From: Gordonia alkaliphila | GTDB lineage: Bacteria > Actinomycetota > Actinomycetes > Mycobacteriales > Mycobacteriaceae | Assembly (NCBI RefSeq): GCF_023017165.1 | Contig: NZ_JALKBW010000001.1 | Span: 2,728,001-2,792,000, forward strand | Direction: 5' to 3' | DNA: 64,000 nt | Shown here: positions 19,543 through 29,193 of the stretch, piece by piece | How positions within the stretch are numbered: the first letter of the stretch is position 1 | How the letters are laid out: each line of letters opens with the position of its first letter | Program-made: the position numbers and the translations under genes | Notes under the pieces: generated by a model | Told to the model about the DNA's origin: nothing | The model's database searches: none | What the model saw: only the letters and a program-made list of their open reading frames with translations

Positions 19543-21606
19543 TCAGGGGAGTCCGGCGGCCACTTCGGTGCCCTGACGGATGGCCCGCTTGGCGTCGAGC
19601 TCGGAGGCCAGGTCGGCGCCGCCGATCACGTGGGTGGTGACGCCCGCGAGGGTCAGCGGATCGACGAGGTCGCGCACCGACTCCTGTCCGGCGCAGACCA
19701 CCACGTTGTCCACCTCGAGGATCCGCTTGCCGGTCTCGTTGCCCTCCTTGTCGTGCAGGGTCAGGTGCAGGCCGGCGTCGTCGATCTTGTCGTAGACGGC
19801 GCCCGAGATCTGCTCGACGCCCTTCATCTTCACGGTGGCGCGGTGCACCCAGCCGGAGGTCTTGCCGAGCGTCTTGCCCTGACCGCCGGGCTTGCGCTGG
19901 ACCATGTAGACCTGACGAACGGCAGGCAGCGGACGCGGCTTGGTGACGAAGCCGGGGGTGTCGAGGTCGTCGGTGACGCCCCACTCCTGCTCCCATTCCT
20001 TCAGGTTCAGGGTGGGGGAGTCGTCGACGGTGAGGAACTCGGTGACGTCGAAGCCGATGCCGCCGGCACCCATGACGGCGACGCGCTTACCCACCTCGCG
20101 GCGACCGAGCACGGCGTCGGCGTACGACATCACCATCGGATGATCGATACCGTCGATGTCCGGCACACGCGGGGTCACACCGGTCGCGATGATCACCTGG
20201 TCGAAGCCGCCCGCGATGATCTCGTCGGCGGTGACGCGGGTGCCCAGGTGCACGGTCACCTGATTGATCTCGAGCTGCCGGTTGTAGTACCGGATGGTCT
20301 CGTTGAACTCCTCCTTGCCGGGGATGCGTGCGGCGATGGAGAACTGGCCGCCGATCGCGTCGCCGGCCTCGTACAGGTCCACGCGATGTCCGCGCTGGGC
20401 GGCCGAGACCGCGGCCGACAGCCCGGCCGGTCCGGCGCCGATCACGGCGACGCGCTTGGCGTGGCGCGTCTGGCCCAGCGTCAGCACCGTCTCGCGGCCG
20501 GCGCGCGGGTTCAGTAGGCAGGAGACCTTCTTGCCCACGAACGCGTGGTCCAGGCAGGCCTGGTTGCAGCCGATGCAGGTGTTGATCTCGTCCGCGCGGC
20601 CCTGTTCGGCCTTGTTGACGAAGTCCGGGTCGGCCAGCAGCGGGCGGGCCATCGACACGGCGTCGACCTTGCCGTTCTCCAGGATCTCCTCCGCGAACTC
20701 GGGGGTGTTGATCCGGTTCGAGGCGATCAGCGGGATATCGACGACGTCGCGCAGCCGCTCGGTGAACTTCACGAAGGCGCCGCGCGGCACCGAGGTGACG
20801 ATGGTCGGGACCTGCGCCTCGTGCCAGCCGATGTCGGTGTTGATGGCGTCGACGCCGAGTTCCTCGACCCGCTGGGCGAGCAGGGCGATCTCGTCGAACG
20901 TCTGGCCGCCGGTGACGAAGTCGGCCACCGACTGGCGCAGGATCACCGGGAAATCGCGCGGGGTCTGCTTGCGCACCTCCTTGACGATCTCGATCAGGAA
21001 GCGCTGGCGGTTCTCGGTGGAGCCGCCCCAGCGGTCGGTGCGGTCGTTGGTGCGCGGGCACAGGAACTGGTTGATCAGATAGCCCTCGCCGCCCATCAGC
21101 TCGACGGCGTCGTAGCCGGCGCGGCGGGCCAGCTTGGCGGCCTCGCCGAAGGTGCGGATGACGTGCTTGATCATCTGATCGGTCATCTTCATGTGCTTGA
21201 ACGGGTGGATCGGCGACGGCTCGCTGCCGGCCGCCACCTTGATCGGGGTGTAGCCGTAGCGGCCCGCGTGGATGATCTGCAGGGCGATCTTGCCCCCCTC
21301 GGCGTGCACGGCCTTGGTGAACTCGCGGTGGCGCAGCACGTCGGCGTGGTTGGTCATCTTGCCGGCGAACGGCAGCAGCAGGCCGGTGCGCGTCGGGGAG
21401 AAGCCGCCGGTGATGATCAGGCCCACGCCGCCGCGGGCGCGTTCGGCGTAGTAGGCCGCGAGCTTCGGGGTGTCCCAGATGCGGTCTTCCAGGCCGGTGT
21501 GCATCGAACCCATGACGACGCGGTTCGGCAGGGTCATACCGCCGATCTGCAGCGGCTCGAAGAGCTTGGGGTAGTGGGCGTTAGGGGCGCTGGTCGGGGC
21601 TGACAT
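19543..21606 (-). CDS. fadH: NADPH-dependent 2,4-dienoyl-CoA reductase
   Basis: A 687-aa old-yellow-enzyme/flavoprotein fusion. The N-terminal FMN TIM barrel begins LFEPLQIGGMTLPNRVVMGSM and contains HAGRYGY. A [4Fe-4S] motif CIGCNQACLD plus a later Cys (SCLLNPRAGRE) follows. Then come an FAD-binding Rossmann motif (VIGAGPAGLSAA) and an NAD(P)H motif (VMGAGGIGFDV). It reduces dienoyl-CoA intermediates during beta-oxidation of unsaturated fatty acids. It is read in the same direction as the PadR regulator immediately upstream. Confidence 0.92.
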   Translation of the reverse strand: MSAPTSAPNAHYPKLFEPLQIGGMTLPNRVVMGSMHTGLEDRIWDTPKLAAYYAERARGGVGLIITGGFSPTRTGLLLPFAGKMTNHADVLRHREFTKAVHAEGGKIALQIIHAGRYGYTPIKVAAGSEPSPIHPFKHMKMTDQMIKHVIRTFGEAAKLARRAGYDAVELMGGEGYLINQFLCPRTNDRTDRWGGSTENRQRFLIEIVKEVRKQTPRDFPVILRQSVADFVTGGQTFDEIALLAQRVEELGVDAINTDIGWHEAQVPTIVTSVPRGAFVKFTERLRDVVDIPLIASNRINTPEFAEEILENGKVDAVSMARPLLADPDFVNKAEQGRADEINTCIGCNQACLDHAFVGKKVSCLLNPRAGRETVLTLGQTRHAKRVAVIGAGPAGLSAAVSAAQRGHRVDLYEAGDAIGGQFSIAARIPGKEEFNETIRYYNRQLEINQVTVHLGTRVTADEIIAGGFDQVIIATGVTPRVPDIDGIDHPMVMSYADAVLGRREVGKRVAVMGAGGIGFDVTEFLTVDDSPTLNLKEWEQEWGVTDDLDTPGFVTKPRPLPAVRQVYMVQRKPGGQGKTLGKTSGWVHRATVKMKGVEQISGAVYDKIDDAGLHLTLHDKEGNETGKRILEVDNVVVCAGQESVRDLVDPLTLAGVTTHVIGGADLASELDAKRAIRQGTEVAAGLP

Positions 21607-21683
21607 GGCGACCTTTCTTGATCGGGGCGGACACCTCGGGCGAGGCGCTCGCTGGGCTGGGGTCGGGGTGCGCGGGGCGCGGG

Positions 21684-22235
21684 TCAGTGCTCGTTGTCGA
21701 GTTCGCGTTGCAGACCGGCGATGGTCTCGTCGCACCAGTCGACGGTGGCTTGCGAGGCGCGGACTCCGCCGCGCAGCACCAGGTACTGGTGCAGTTTGCG
21801 GCCGGTCAGGGCATCCGGGTCCGGGTAGTAGTCCCGTTCGAAGCCGCGGTACAGCTGGAGCTGGGCGTCCGCCTCGTCCCGGTGCGCCTTGAGTTCGCCG
21901 AGGATGCGGGCGAGGTCGCCGAATTCGGCGGCCCGGAGCTTCACTCCGAGGTCGCTGCGGAGCGGGACCAACGCGGTGGGGCTCTCGACCCACGACGTCA
22001 GCAGGGCCCGTCCAGCGTCGGACAGCGTGTAGACCTTCTTGTCCGGGCGGCCGTCCTGCACCACCGATTCGAAGGTCACCAGGCCGTCGGCGTCGAGCTT
22101 CTTGAGGGTCCGGTAGATCTGCTGGTGGGTGGCCGACCAGAAGTAACCGATCGAACGCTGGAACTGCTGTCCGATCTCGTATCCCGTCCCGGGGCGCTCG
22201 GCCAACGACACCAGGATGGCGTGTTCAAGTGCCAT
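21684..22235 (-). CDS. PadR-family transcriptional regulator
   Basis: A 183-aa PadR regulator with an N-terminal winged helix (LEHAILVSLAERPGTGYEIGQQFQRSIGYFW, then QIYRTLKKLDADGLV) and a C-terminal helical dimerisation domain (the Vir/PadR_C part). It sits 77 bp upstream of fadH on the same strand and is divergent from the SMP-30 gene, so either could be its target. PadR proteins usually repress nearby genes in response to small phenolic or drug-like ligands; no ligand is evident. Confidence 0.9.
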   Translation of the reverse strand: MALEHAILVSLAERPGTGYEIGQQFQRSIGYFWSATHQQIYRTLKKLDADGLVTFESVVQDGRPDKKVYTLSDAGRALLTSWVESPTALVPLRSDLGVKLRAAEFGDLARILGELKAHRDEADAQLQLYRGFERDYYPDPDALTGRKLHQYLVLRGGVRASQATVDWCDETIAGLQRELDNEH

Positions 22236-22365
22236 GCCTGAAATCTACGCCTGCACCTACGCACTATGCAACAGTGACACTATGAATCAAGGTGAATAGG
22301 CACCAGGGTTCGTATCGTCGACCGAACAGGACCAACGGCCCGAGCGAGCGCAGGCCGATCCTGAT

Positions 22366-23295
22366 ATGACTGACACCGTGACTTCTTTTCGCCGCATCGC
22401 CCTCCCCGGAAACGGCCCCGAGGACGTGGTCTGTCTGCCGGACGGACGCGTGGCAGCCGGCCTGGACGACGGTCGGCTCGTCGCCGTGACTCCCGCGACC
22501 GGCGCGGTCGAGGTGCTCGCCGACACCGCCGGGCACCTCCTCGGTCTGGAAGTACTGCCCGACGGTTCGCTCCTGCTCTGCGATCACGACTTCGGGCTCA
22601 TGCATCTGGAGGGCGGCCGCGGTCGGCCCTCGGTGCTGGTCGACACCGTCGACGATCGGCCGCTGCACTTCGCCAGCAACGTGGTCTCCGCGGCTGACGG
22701 CACCGCCTACTTCACCGCGTCGTCGCAGCGCTTCCGGATCGATCAGTGGCGCAGCGACATCATCGAGCACAGCGGCAGCGGCCGGTTGATCCGACGCACC
22801 CCGGATGGCGAGGTGGTGGTGCTGCTCGACGACCTCCAGTTCGCCAACGGCGTGGTCCTGGCGCCGGACGAGTCGTACCTGCTGGTCGCCGAGACGGGGG
22901 CCTCGCGGATCACCCGCTATCACCTGACCGGCGAGCAGGCCGGTGAGGTGGACGTCCTGCTCGACGATCTGCCCGGCTACCCGGACAACCTGTCGATCGG
23001 CTCCGACGGGCTGGTCTGGTGTGCCCTGGCGTCGCCGCGAAATCCCTTGCTGGAGAAGATCTTCCGCCTCCCGCCGCGGGCACGACGGGTGCTGGCGCGG
23101 GTACCCGAGGGGCTCGGCCCCTCGCCCGAGGACGTGGTGTGGGTGATCGCCTTCGACTTCGACGGCACCGTGGTGCACGACGTGAAGCCGGCCGACGTCG
23201 ACTACACCTTCGTGACCAGCGTCGCCGAGCGCGACGGCGTGCTGTACTTCGGCACCATCGTCGACAACGCGATCGGCGTCTACGCGCTCAACTGA
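22366..23295 (+). CDS. SMP-30/strictosidine synthase-like beta-propeller protein
   Basis: A 309-aa six-bladed beta-propeller protein. It has repeated blade motifs such as GPEDVVCLPDGRVAAG, ANGVVLAPDESYLLVAETG, YPDNLSIGSDGLVWCAL and LYFGTIVDNAIGVY. The family covers gluconolactonases and calcium-dependent hydrolases, and the late NGVV..YVAET-type segment recalls strictosidine synthase-like members. There is no signal peptide. It is transcribed divergently from the PadR gene. Confidence 0.8.
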   Translation: MTDTVTSFRRIALPGNGPEDVVCLPDGRVAAGLDDGRLVAVTPATGAVEVLADTAGHLLGLEVLPDGSLLLCDHDFGLMHLEGGRGRPSVLVDTVDDRPLHFASNVVSAADGTAYFTASSQRFRIDQWRSDIIEHSGSGRLIRRTPDGEVVVLLDDLQFANGVVLAPDESYLLVAETGASRITRYHLTGEQAGEVDVLLDDLPGYPDNLSIGSDGLVWCALASPRNPLLEKIFRLPPRARRVLARVPEGLGPSPEDVVWVIAFDFDGTVVHDVKPADVDYTFVTSVAERDGVLYFGTIVDNAIGVYALN

Positions 23296-23311
23296 GCCGG
23301 TCGGTCGGCGA

Positions 23312-23728
23312 TCAGGGGCGGCAGGCGTCGACCCAGGCGGTGTCGCCGTCGACGTAGCTCTCGAACTTCCAGATCGGGACCTGGGTCTTGATCTCGTCGA
23401 TCACCCGCGAGCAGACCGCGAAGGCGGCGCCGCGATGCGGGGCGGCCACGGCCACCACCACGGCGAGGTCGCCGATCGCGAGGTCGCCGATGCGGTGCTG
23501 GGCGGCGATCCGGACGTCATCGGTGCGGTGGCGTGCGAGGAGTTCCTGCAGGAACCGGTCCGCCCGCGGGTGGGCCTCATATCGCAGCGCGCGCACGGCC
23601 CGGCCGCCGTGGTGATCGCGGACGACGCCGGTGAAGGTCACCAGGGCGCCGTCGGCGTCGGTCCGTACGCGGTTCTCGCAGACGCGCGGATCGAGCGGAT
23701 GCTCGACGATGTCGGATTCAGTCGCCAT
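23312..23728 (-). CDS. moaE: Molybdopterin synthase catalytic subunit
   Basis: A 138-aa MoaE that transfers sulfur from thiocarboxylated MoaD onto precursor Z to make molybdopterin. Visible motifs are GALVTFTGVVRDHHGGRAVRAL near the N-terminus, RIAAQHRIGDLAIGDLAV, and the lysine of the C-terminal KTQVPIWKFESYVDG. The start overlaps the moaC-mogA stop by 11 nt, so the two are coupled. Confidence 0.95.
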   Translation of the reverse strand: MATESDIVEHPLDPRVCENRVRTDADGALVTFTGVVRDHHGGRAVRALRYEAHPRADRFLQELLARHRTDDVRIAAQHRIGDLAIGDLAVVVAVAAPHRGAAFAVCSRVIDEIKTQVPIWKFESYVDGDTAWVDACRP

Positions 23729-24764
23729 GTCCTGCGCCTTTCGCCAGGTCCACCAGGTGGTGCAGGAGCGGTGTGAGCACCTCCAGGCCGTCAGCCACGC
23801 CGCCCGGTGAGCCGGGCAGGTTCACCACGAAGGTGCCGCCCGCCAGCCCTGCGCGCCCACGACTGAGCGCGGCCAACGGCGTGGCCGCCCGGCCCCTGTC
23901 GCGGATCGCCTCGGCGATGCCGGGCAGTTCGGTGGTCAGCGTCGCCGCGGTGCCCTCGGGCACCAGGTCGTCGGCCGTCGGGCCGGTGCCGCCGGTGGTG
24001 ATCACGACGGCCGGGGCGGTGGTGAGCACGCTGCGCAGCGCGCCGGCGAAGTCGACGTCGGCCACCACGACCACCGGATCGGGGGTGAAGCCCTGCTCGA
24101 TGAGCCATTCCGCGATCCGCCCGCCGGTCCGATCGGTGCGTTCGCCGGCGGCGACGCCGGTGGAGGCGACGATGACGACGGCGCGGTCGGTGGGGTGCAG
24201 TGCGACGCGGCCCGGCGGCGGCGGGGGCGTGGCCTGTGCGGAGTGGGTGGCACGGGTCCAGCGTCCGTGCCGTCCACCGGTCTTCTCCACGAGGGCGACG
24301 TCGGTGAGCGTGGCTGCCGGGTCGAGGGCTTTGACCATGTCGTGCAGGGTGAGGCCGGCGACGGCGACCGCGGTCAGCGCCTCCATCTCGACGCCCGTCT
24401 TGCCGGTGGTGGTGGCGGTGGCGCTGATGACGATGTGGTCGCCTTCCAGCGCGAAGTCGACGGCCACCTTGGACAGCGGCAGCGGATGGCACAGCGGAAT
24501 GAGGTCCGAGGTGCGCTTGGCGCCCTGAATGCCCGCGATGCGGGCGGTGGCCAGGACGTCGCCCTTGGCCACGCCGCCGCCGCGGATCGCATCGATCACC
24601 AGCGCGGTGGTGGCGAAGGTGCCGCGCGCCAGGGCGGTGCGCTTGGTGACGGCCTTGTCCGAGACGTCGACCATCGCGGCCGTGCCGTCGGCGCGCAGGT
24701 GCGTCAGGCCGCCCGGATGGGGCGGTTCAGGTGTCGCGTCGGGTGCGGTCAGGTCAGCGGCCAC
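23718..24764 (-). CDS. moaCB: MoaC-MogA/MoaB fusion (cyclic pyranopterin synthase + MPT adenylyltransferase)
   Basis: A 348-aa two-domain Moco enzyme. Residues ~15-165 are MoaC, which forms cyclic pyranopterin from the MoaA product (AMVDVSDKAVTKR, SDLIPLCHPLPLSK, TGVEMEALTAV). Residues ~185-345 are a MogA/MoaB domain, which adenylylates molybdopterin (VVITTGGTGPTADDLVPEGT, NLPGSPGGV). The GTG start at 24764 is preceded by GGAGGTGA and lies inside the last codons of moeA. Such fusions are known in actinobacteria. Confidence 0.93.
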   Translation of the reverse strand: MAADLTAPDATPEPPHPGGLTHLRADGTAAMVDVSDKAVTKRTALARGTFATTALVIDAIRGGGVAKGDVLATARIAGIQGAKRTSDLIPLCHPLPLSKVAVDFALEGDHIVISATATTTGKTGVEMEALTAVAVAGLTLHDMVKALDPAATLTDVALVEKTGGRHGRWTRATHSAQATPPPPPGRVALHPTDRAVVIVASTGVAAGERTDRTGGRIAEWLIEQGFTPDPVVVVADVDFAGALRSVLTTAPAVVITTGGTGPTADDLVPEGTAATLTTELPGIAEAIRDRGRAATPLAALSRGRAGLAGGTFVVNLPGSPGGVADGLEVLTPLLHHLVDLAKGAGHGD

Positions 24765-25924
24765 GTAGTCACCTCCGTGCCTGCGGCCAGTTCGGTCGCG
24801 TCGGTCTCGATCTCGATGAGCAGGTCCGCGGCGGCCGCGGTGACCGCCAGATGACTGCCCGGTCCGCCGACGGGGGAGACGGTGCCGTCGGGGTTGCGCA
24901 CGCCCCGCAGGAACTGGGTCTTGCCCGGCGCCGAGGCCACCTTGCGTGCCAGAGGCGCGGTGCTCGGCTCGACCGGGGGGAGCCCGGTGACCGCGCGGAG
25001 CGCGTCGCGGAGCAGCACTTCGAAGGACACCAGGATGCTGACCGGGTTGCCGGGGAAGCAGCAGACCGGCGTGTCCTTCCAGGTGGCCAGACCCTGCGGG
25101 CCGCCCGGCTGCATCGCGATCGGCCCGAACCAGCCGTGGTCGCCGAGCAACTGCCGGACCGGCTCCCGCTCGCCCATCGAGACGCCCCCGGAGGTCAGGA
25201 CGAGGTCGGCGTCGATGCACGCGGCGGTGAGGATGGTTTCGAAGTCGCCGTCGTCGCGCGCTGCGGCCACGAAGGTCACCTGCGCGCCGTGCTTCGCCGA
25301 CAACGACTGCAGCACAAGGGAATTGGACTCGAAGATCTGTCCGGGCTCGGGCTTCTGGCCGGGGCGGATCAGTTCACTGCCGGTGGAGATCACCGCGACC
25401 GTCGGTCGACGATGCACCTCGATCGTCGGCACGCCGCTGGCGGCCAGCGCACCGAGGTGGCGCGGTCCGAGGCGGGTGCCGGCGGCGACCACCAGGTCGC
25501 CGACGGCCACATCGTCGCCCGCTCGGCGGACGAAGGCGCCGGGCTCGGGACGGTGCTGAAAGCGGACTGCGCCGTCGGCCTCGTCGGACTGCTCCACCGG
25601 GATCACCGCGTCGGCGCGGCGCGGCAGCGGCGCGCCGGTCATGATGGCCATCGCGGTGCCGCCCTGCAGCGTGCGGGATTTGGCGTCGCCGGCGAAGATC
25701 CGTCCCCGGACGGGCAGCGGCTGGCCGACGGTCACGTCGGCGGCGCGGACGGCGAACCCGTCCATCGCGGAATTGTCGAACAGCGGCAGCGTGTACGGGG
25801 CGCGGACGATGCGGCTGGTCACTCGATCGAGCCCGGAGGTCACCGGGATGGTCTCGGTGCGGGCCAGTCCGGCCACGTGGGCCGCCACCTCGGTGCGGTG
25901 GTCGGCGATAGGTCTGCGCTTCAC
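24749..25924 (-). CDS. moeA: Molybdopterin molybdenumtransferase MoeA
   Basis: A 391-aa MoeA that inserts molybdate into adenylylated molybdopterin. Signatures: [65 protein letters not shown] and [16 protein letters not shown]. The start was set at GTG 25924 ([10 protein letters not shown]); the frame runs on upstream only as sequence antisense to moaA. It is first of a minus-strand moeA-moaCB-moaE operon, divergent from moaA. Confidence 0.93.
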   Translation of the reverse strand: MKRRPIADHRTEVAAHVAGLARTETIPVTSGLDRVTSRIVRAPYTLPLFDNSAMDGFAVRAADVTVGQPLPVRGRIFAGDAKSRTLQGGTAMAIMTGAPLPRRADAVIPVEQSDEADGAVRFQHRPEPGAFVRRAGDDVAVGDLVVAAGTRLGPRHLGALAASGVPTIEVHRRPTVAVISTGSELIRPGQKPEPGQIFESNSLVLQSLSAKHGAQVTFVAAARDDGDFETILTAACIDADLVLTSGGVSMGEREPVRQLLGDHGWFGPIAMQPGGPQGLATWKDTPVCCFPGNPVSILVSFEVLLRDALRAVTGLPPVEPSTAPLARKVASAPGKTQFLRGVRNPDGTVSPVGGPGSHLAVTAAAADLLIEIETDATELAAGTEVTTWPLT

Positions 25925-26007
25925 AGGCCTAACCCTAGTGTCAACCCCCAATCGTCGAGGCGGTAGACACGGAAGGCGGCACCCCCACCCATCGGCGGCC
26001 CTCCCCA

Positions 26008-26039
26008 CCGAAGGCGGCATTCCCGGCGGCCGCCTTCGG
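26008..26039. repeat. GC-rich inverted repeat between divergent moeA and moaA
   Basis: CCGAAGGCGGC and GCCGCCTTCGG form an 11-bp perfect stem with a 10-nt loop, midway between the two divergent Moco operons. A related GGAAGGCGGCA lies about 37 bp to the left. It could be a regulator site or an RNA hairpin in the moaA leader; no named riboswitch is recognised. Confidence 0.5.
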
Positions 26040-26159
26040 GGCGGACTGCCGCCTGTGTGGGCCGGTGCCGCCTCCATGAGTGGGCTCGTCGTGCTCGGCG
26101 TCGGGACCCCTTCGACGAGCGCAGGAACCGGCGACCCGACGACTGCTAGCCTCGCAACT

Positions 26160-27170
26160 ATGACCGGGTTGCAGCCGCAGACCTCAGCCGTCCTGGTGGA
26201 CGGGCTGGGCAGGCGGGCACGCGATCTGCGGATTTCGCTGACCCAGGCCTGCAATCTGCGGTGCCGGTACTGCATGCCCGAGCAGGGGCTGCCGATCATG
26301 CCGCGCGAGGAACTGCTCTCGGCCGACGAAGTGATCCGGCTGGTCGGCGTGGCCGTCGACGACCTGGGCATCGGTGAAGTCCGGCTGACCGGTGGCGAAC
26401 CGCTCATCCGCCGGGACCTGGAGCACCTCATCGAGGGGATTCGCACCCGCCATCCGGAGCTCCCGGTCGCCCTGACCACCAACGGGCTCGGCCTGGAGCA
26501 TCGCGCGCACGCGCTTGCGGCAGCGGGACTGTCGCGGATCAACGTCTCCCTGGACACCGTCGACCGGGAACTGTTCGCGACCATCACCCGCCGCGACCGT
26601 CTGCCCGACGTGATCGCCGGGATCGACGCGGCCGTCGCCGCGGGGCTGGCGCCGGTCAAGATCAACGCCGTGGCCCTCCGCGAGAACCTGCCGCACGCCG
26701 CCGATCTGCTGCAGTGGTGCCTGGACCGCGGGCTGCAACTGCGCTTCATCGAATCCATGCCGCTCGACGCCGAAGGCACCTGGCGCCGCGACGAGTACGT
26801 GACCGCGGCCGAGATGCTGGCGGTGCTCGGCGAACGCTTCGACCTGACCGCCATCGACCGCGAAGACGTCGGGGCGCCGGCCGAACGATGGCGCGTCGGC
26901 GACGGTCCGGGCACGGTCGGGGTGATCGCCTCGATGACCCGCTCGTTCTGCGGCGCCTGCGACCGCACCCGCATCACCGCCGAGGGACGCGTGCGCCCGT
27001 GCCTGTTCTCCGACGACGAGATCGACTTGCGTGCCATTCTGCGCGGCGGGGGCGACGACGCCGACCTGGCCGCAGCCTGGCGGGAGGTCACCTGGCGCAA
27101 GTCGCCCGGGCACCTGCCCGCCGACGTCCTGACCCACCCGCGTCGCCCGATGGGAGCTATCGGTGGCTGA
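26160..27170 (+). CDS. moaA: GTP 3',8-cyclase MoaA
   Basis: A 336-aa radical SAM enzyme that starts Moco synthesis from GTP. It has the N-terminal cluster motif [32 protein letters not shown], and the second, GTP-binding cluster [10 protein letters not shown] with [12 protein letters not shown]. The protein ends in Gly-Gly as active MoaA must. The ATG at 26160 (MTGLQPQT) is the first plausible start after the divergent intergenic region. Confidence 0.96.
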   Translation: MTGLQPQTSAVLVDGLGRRARDLRISLTQACNLRCRYCMPEQGLPIMPREELLSADEVIRLVGVAVDDLGIGEVRLTGGEPLIRRDLEHLIEGIRTRHPELPVALTTNGLGLEHRAHALAAAGLSRINVSLDTVDRELFATITRRDRLPDVIAGIDAAVAAGLAPVKINAVALRENLPHAADLLQWCLDRGLQLRFIESMPLDAEGTWRRDEYVTAAEMLAVLGERFDLTAIDREDVGAPAERWRVGDGPGTVGVIASMTRSFCGACDRTRITAEGRVRPCLFSDDEIDLRAILRGGGDDADLAAAWREVTWRKSPGHLPADVLTHPRRPMGAIGG

Positions 27171-27411
27171 GACCATCACCGTCAACTACTTCGCCGGTCT
27201 CGTGGACCGCACCGGCTGTGCGCGCGAGCAGTTCGCACTCGACACGCTGACCGTCGGCGCGCTGCGCGCGGCGGTCGCCGAGCGTCACGGCAGCGCGACC
27301 GGGGAACTCGTCGACCACTGCTCGGTGCTCGACGGCGACGACCTCCTGCGCGACGATGCCGCGGCGATCGGCACCGAGGTGGATCTGCTTCCGCCGTTCG
27401 CCGGTGGCTAA
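27163..27411 (+). CDS. moaD: Molybdopterin synthase sulfur-carrier subunit MoaD
   Basis: An 82-aa ubiquitin-fold protein ending in Gly-Gly (LLPPFAGG), the terminus that is thiocarboxylated and inserted into MoaE. The start is GTG 27163, overlapping the end of moaA by 8 nt, so it should be coupled to moaA translation. Confidence 0.94.
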   Translation: MAETITVNYFAGLVDRTGCAREQFALDTLTVGALRAAVAERHGSATGELVDHCSVLDGDDLLRDDAAAIGTEVDLLPPFAGG

Positions 27412-27439
27412 CCGCTCGACCTCTCGGGAGGAACGAAAG

Positions 27440-28213
27440 ATGCAGCTGTCCAACCGCTTTCGAGCCACCAGCGTTCGACCCCGGAGATTTCGGCGGGGGA
27501 TGGTGGTGCTGGCGGCGGCGGTGCTGGGGTTGACGGCGCTCGCCGGCTGCTCGAGCGACGACCCCGGACAGATCCGGGTGGTGGCCGCGGCCTCGCTGGT
27601 GGACGTGATGGAACCGCTGTCGGCCGCCTACAGCGACGAGCACGACGGCGCGCAGGTGCAGGTGGACGCGGCCGCCTCGTCGGCACTGGTGCAACGACTC
27701 CGCTCGGGCGCCGACGCCGACGTGCTGATCACCGCCGACACCGCCACCATGGATCGCGCCGTGGACGACGGCCTCGCCACCGACCCGGTGGTGGTCGCCA
27801 CCAACAAACTCGTGATCGTGGTGCCCGCCGGCAATCCCGGTGAGGTGACCGGTCTGGAGGCCTTCACGCAGGCCGGCACGCGCACGGTGATCTGCGCCGC
27901 CGAGGTGCCCTGCGGCCGGGCCGCGGAGAAGGCCCTCGGCGCGATCGGCGGCACCCCGCAGCCGATGACCCGCGCCGTGGACGTCCGCGCCGCCCTGGGG
28001 GCAGTGACCAGCGGGGAGGCGAACGCCGCGCTGGTCTACGAGACCGACGCGCGCTCGGCCGGCGACAAGGTCGACGTGGTGGAGTTCCCGAATGCCCCGG
28101 TCAATCAGTACCCGGCCGCCGCGGTGACCGACGAGGGGCAGGAGTTCGTCGACCTCCTGGTCTCGCCTCGCGGCCGGGAGATCCTCGCGGACGCGGGCTT
28201 CGGCCTGCCGTGA
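27440..28213 (+). CDS. modA: Molybdate ABC transporter substrate-binding lipoprotein
   Basis: A 257-aa ModA. It begins with a positively charged, hydrophobic signal peptide ending in a lipobox (LTALAGC), so it is anchored outside the membrane. Mature features are VVAAASLVDVMEPLSAAY, SSALVQRLRSGADADVLITAD and the C-terminal FVDLLVSPRGREILADAGF. GGGAGGA precedes the ATG at 27440. It lies 28 bp after moaD, tying molybdate import to Moco synthesis. Confidence 0.94.
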   Translation: MQLSNRFRATSVRPRRFRRGMVVLAAAVLGLTALAGCSSDDPGQIRVVAAASLVDVMEPLSAAYSDEHDGAQVQVDAAASSALVQRLRSGADADVLITADTATMDRAVDDGLATDPVVVATNKLVIVVPAGNPGEVTGLEAFTQAGTRTVICAAEVPCGRAAEKALGAIGGTPQPMTRAVDVRAALGAVTSGEANAALVYETDARSAGDKVDVVEFPNAPVNQYPAAAVTDEGQEFVDLLVSPRGREILADAGFGLP

Positions 28214-29040
28214 GTGCGCCACGCTCCGAGGGATCGACGCCGGGTCGCCCGGCGTCGGGCGGCACGCTGCCGCGCGCGATCTCCGGAGTCGGGGTGCTGG
28301 GACTGGTGGTCCTGGTAGGACCGCTGATCGCGCTGGCCTGGGCCGCGCCGTGGAGCCGTATGTGGACGCTGCTCACCGAACCCGCGGCGCTGCAAGCCCT
28401 CGGTCTCTCGGTGGCCGGTGCGTCGTTGGCGACCCTGTTGGCGCTGGCCCTGGGGGTGCCGTTGGCCGCGGTCCTGGCCTCCGGCGTGATCCGCCCGGTC
28501 CGGCTGGTACGACTGCTGGTGGTGGTCCCGATGGTGATGCCGCCGGTGGTGATCGGCGTGGCGCTGCTGACGCTGCTGGGCCGGCGCGGGCTGGTGGGGC
28601 AGTACCTCGACGACTGGTTCGACTGGACGCCCACCTACACCTTCGCGGCGGTGGTGATCGCCCAGCTCGTCGTCGCGATGCCGTTTCTGGTGGTGAGCGT
28701 GGAGGCGGCGCTGCGCAGCCGCAACCTCGACGCCGAGGAAGCGGCGTACACCCTCGGTGCGAGCCGGATGACCACCTTCTGGTGGATCACGGTGCCGGAG
28801 ATCCGGGCCGGGATCGGCGCGGGCGCCATCATGTGCTTCGCCCGCGCGCTCGGTGAATTCGGCGCCACCGTGACCTTCGCGGGGAACGTCGAAGGGGTCA
28901 CGCAGACGATGCCGCTGGCCATCTATCTGTCGCTGCAGCGCGACGACGAGTCGGCCATCGCCATGGCCGTCGGCCTGGTGGTGCTCAGCCTGCTGGTGCT
29001 GATCGGCATGCGCGGGCGCTGGCTGCCCGCCCTGAACTGA
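28210..29040 (+). CDS. modB: Molybdate ABC transporter permease
   Basis: A 276-aa permease with about six membrane helices and the EAA loop (EAAYTLGASRMTTFWWITVP) that docks on the ATPase. The family signature FARALGEFGATVTFAGN follows. The GTG start overlaps the modA stop by 4 nt. No modC ATPase gene follows: the next gene is the nitrate transporter 150 bp on. The energising subunit must be encoded elsewhere. Confidence 0.94.
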   Translation: MSAPRSEGSTPGRPASGGTLPRAISGVGVLGLVVLVGPLIALAWAAPWSRMWTLLTEPAALQALGLSVAGASLATLLALALGVPLAAVLASGVIRPVRLVRLLVVVPMVMPPVVIGVALLTLLGRRGLVGQYLDDWFDWTPTYTFAAVVIAQLVVAMPFLVVSVEAALRSRNLDAEEAAYTLGASRMTTFWWITVPEIRAGIGAGAIMCFARALGEFGATVTFAGNVEGVTQTMPLAIYLSLQRDDESAIAMAVGLVVLSLLVLIGMRGRWLPALN

Positions 29041-29193
29041 ACCGTACTGCTGAGCCGTTCTCACAGGCGCCCGCCGCCCGGCGAGAGAACCTGATTACCG
29101 GGCGGAGACCCACCCGGCACGCCCCGGGAAAGTTCGGTTCGTACGCTCGCAGGAGCCTGACAGGGGTCAGCGCGGTAGGGCGAGGAGAATACG

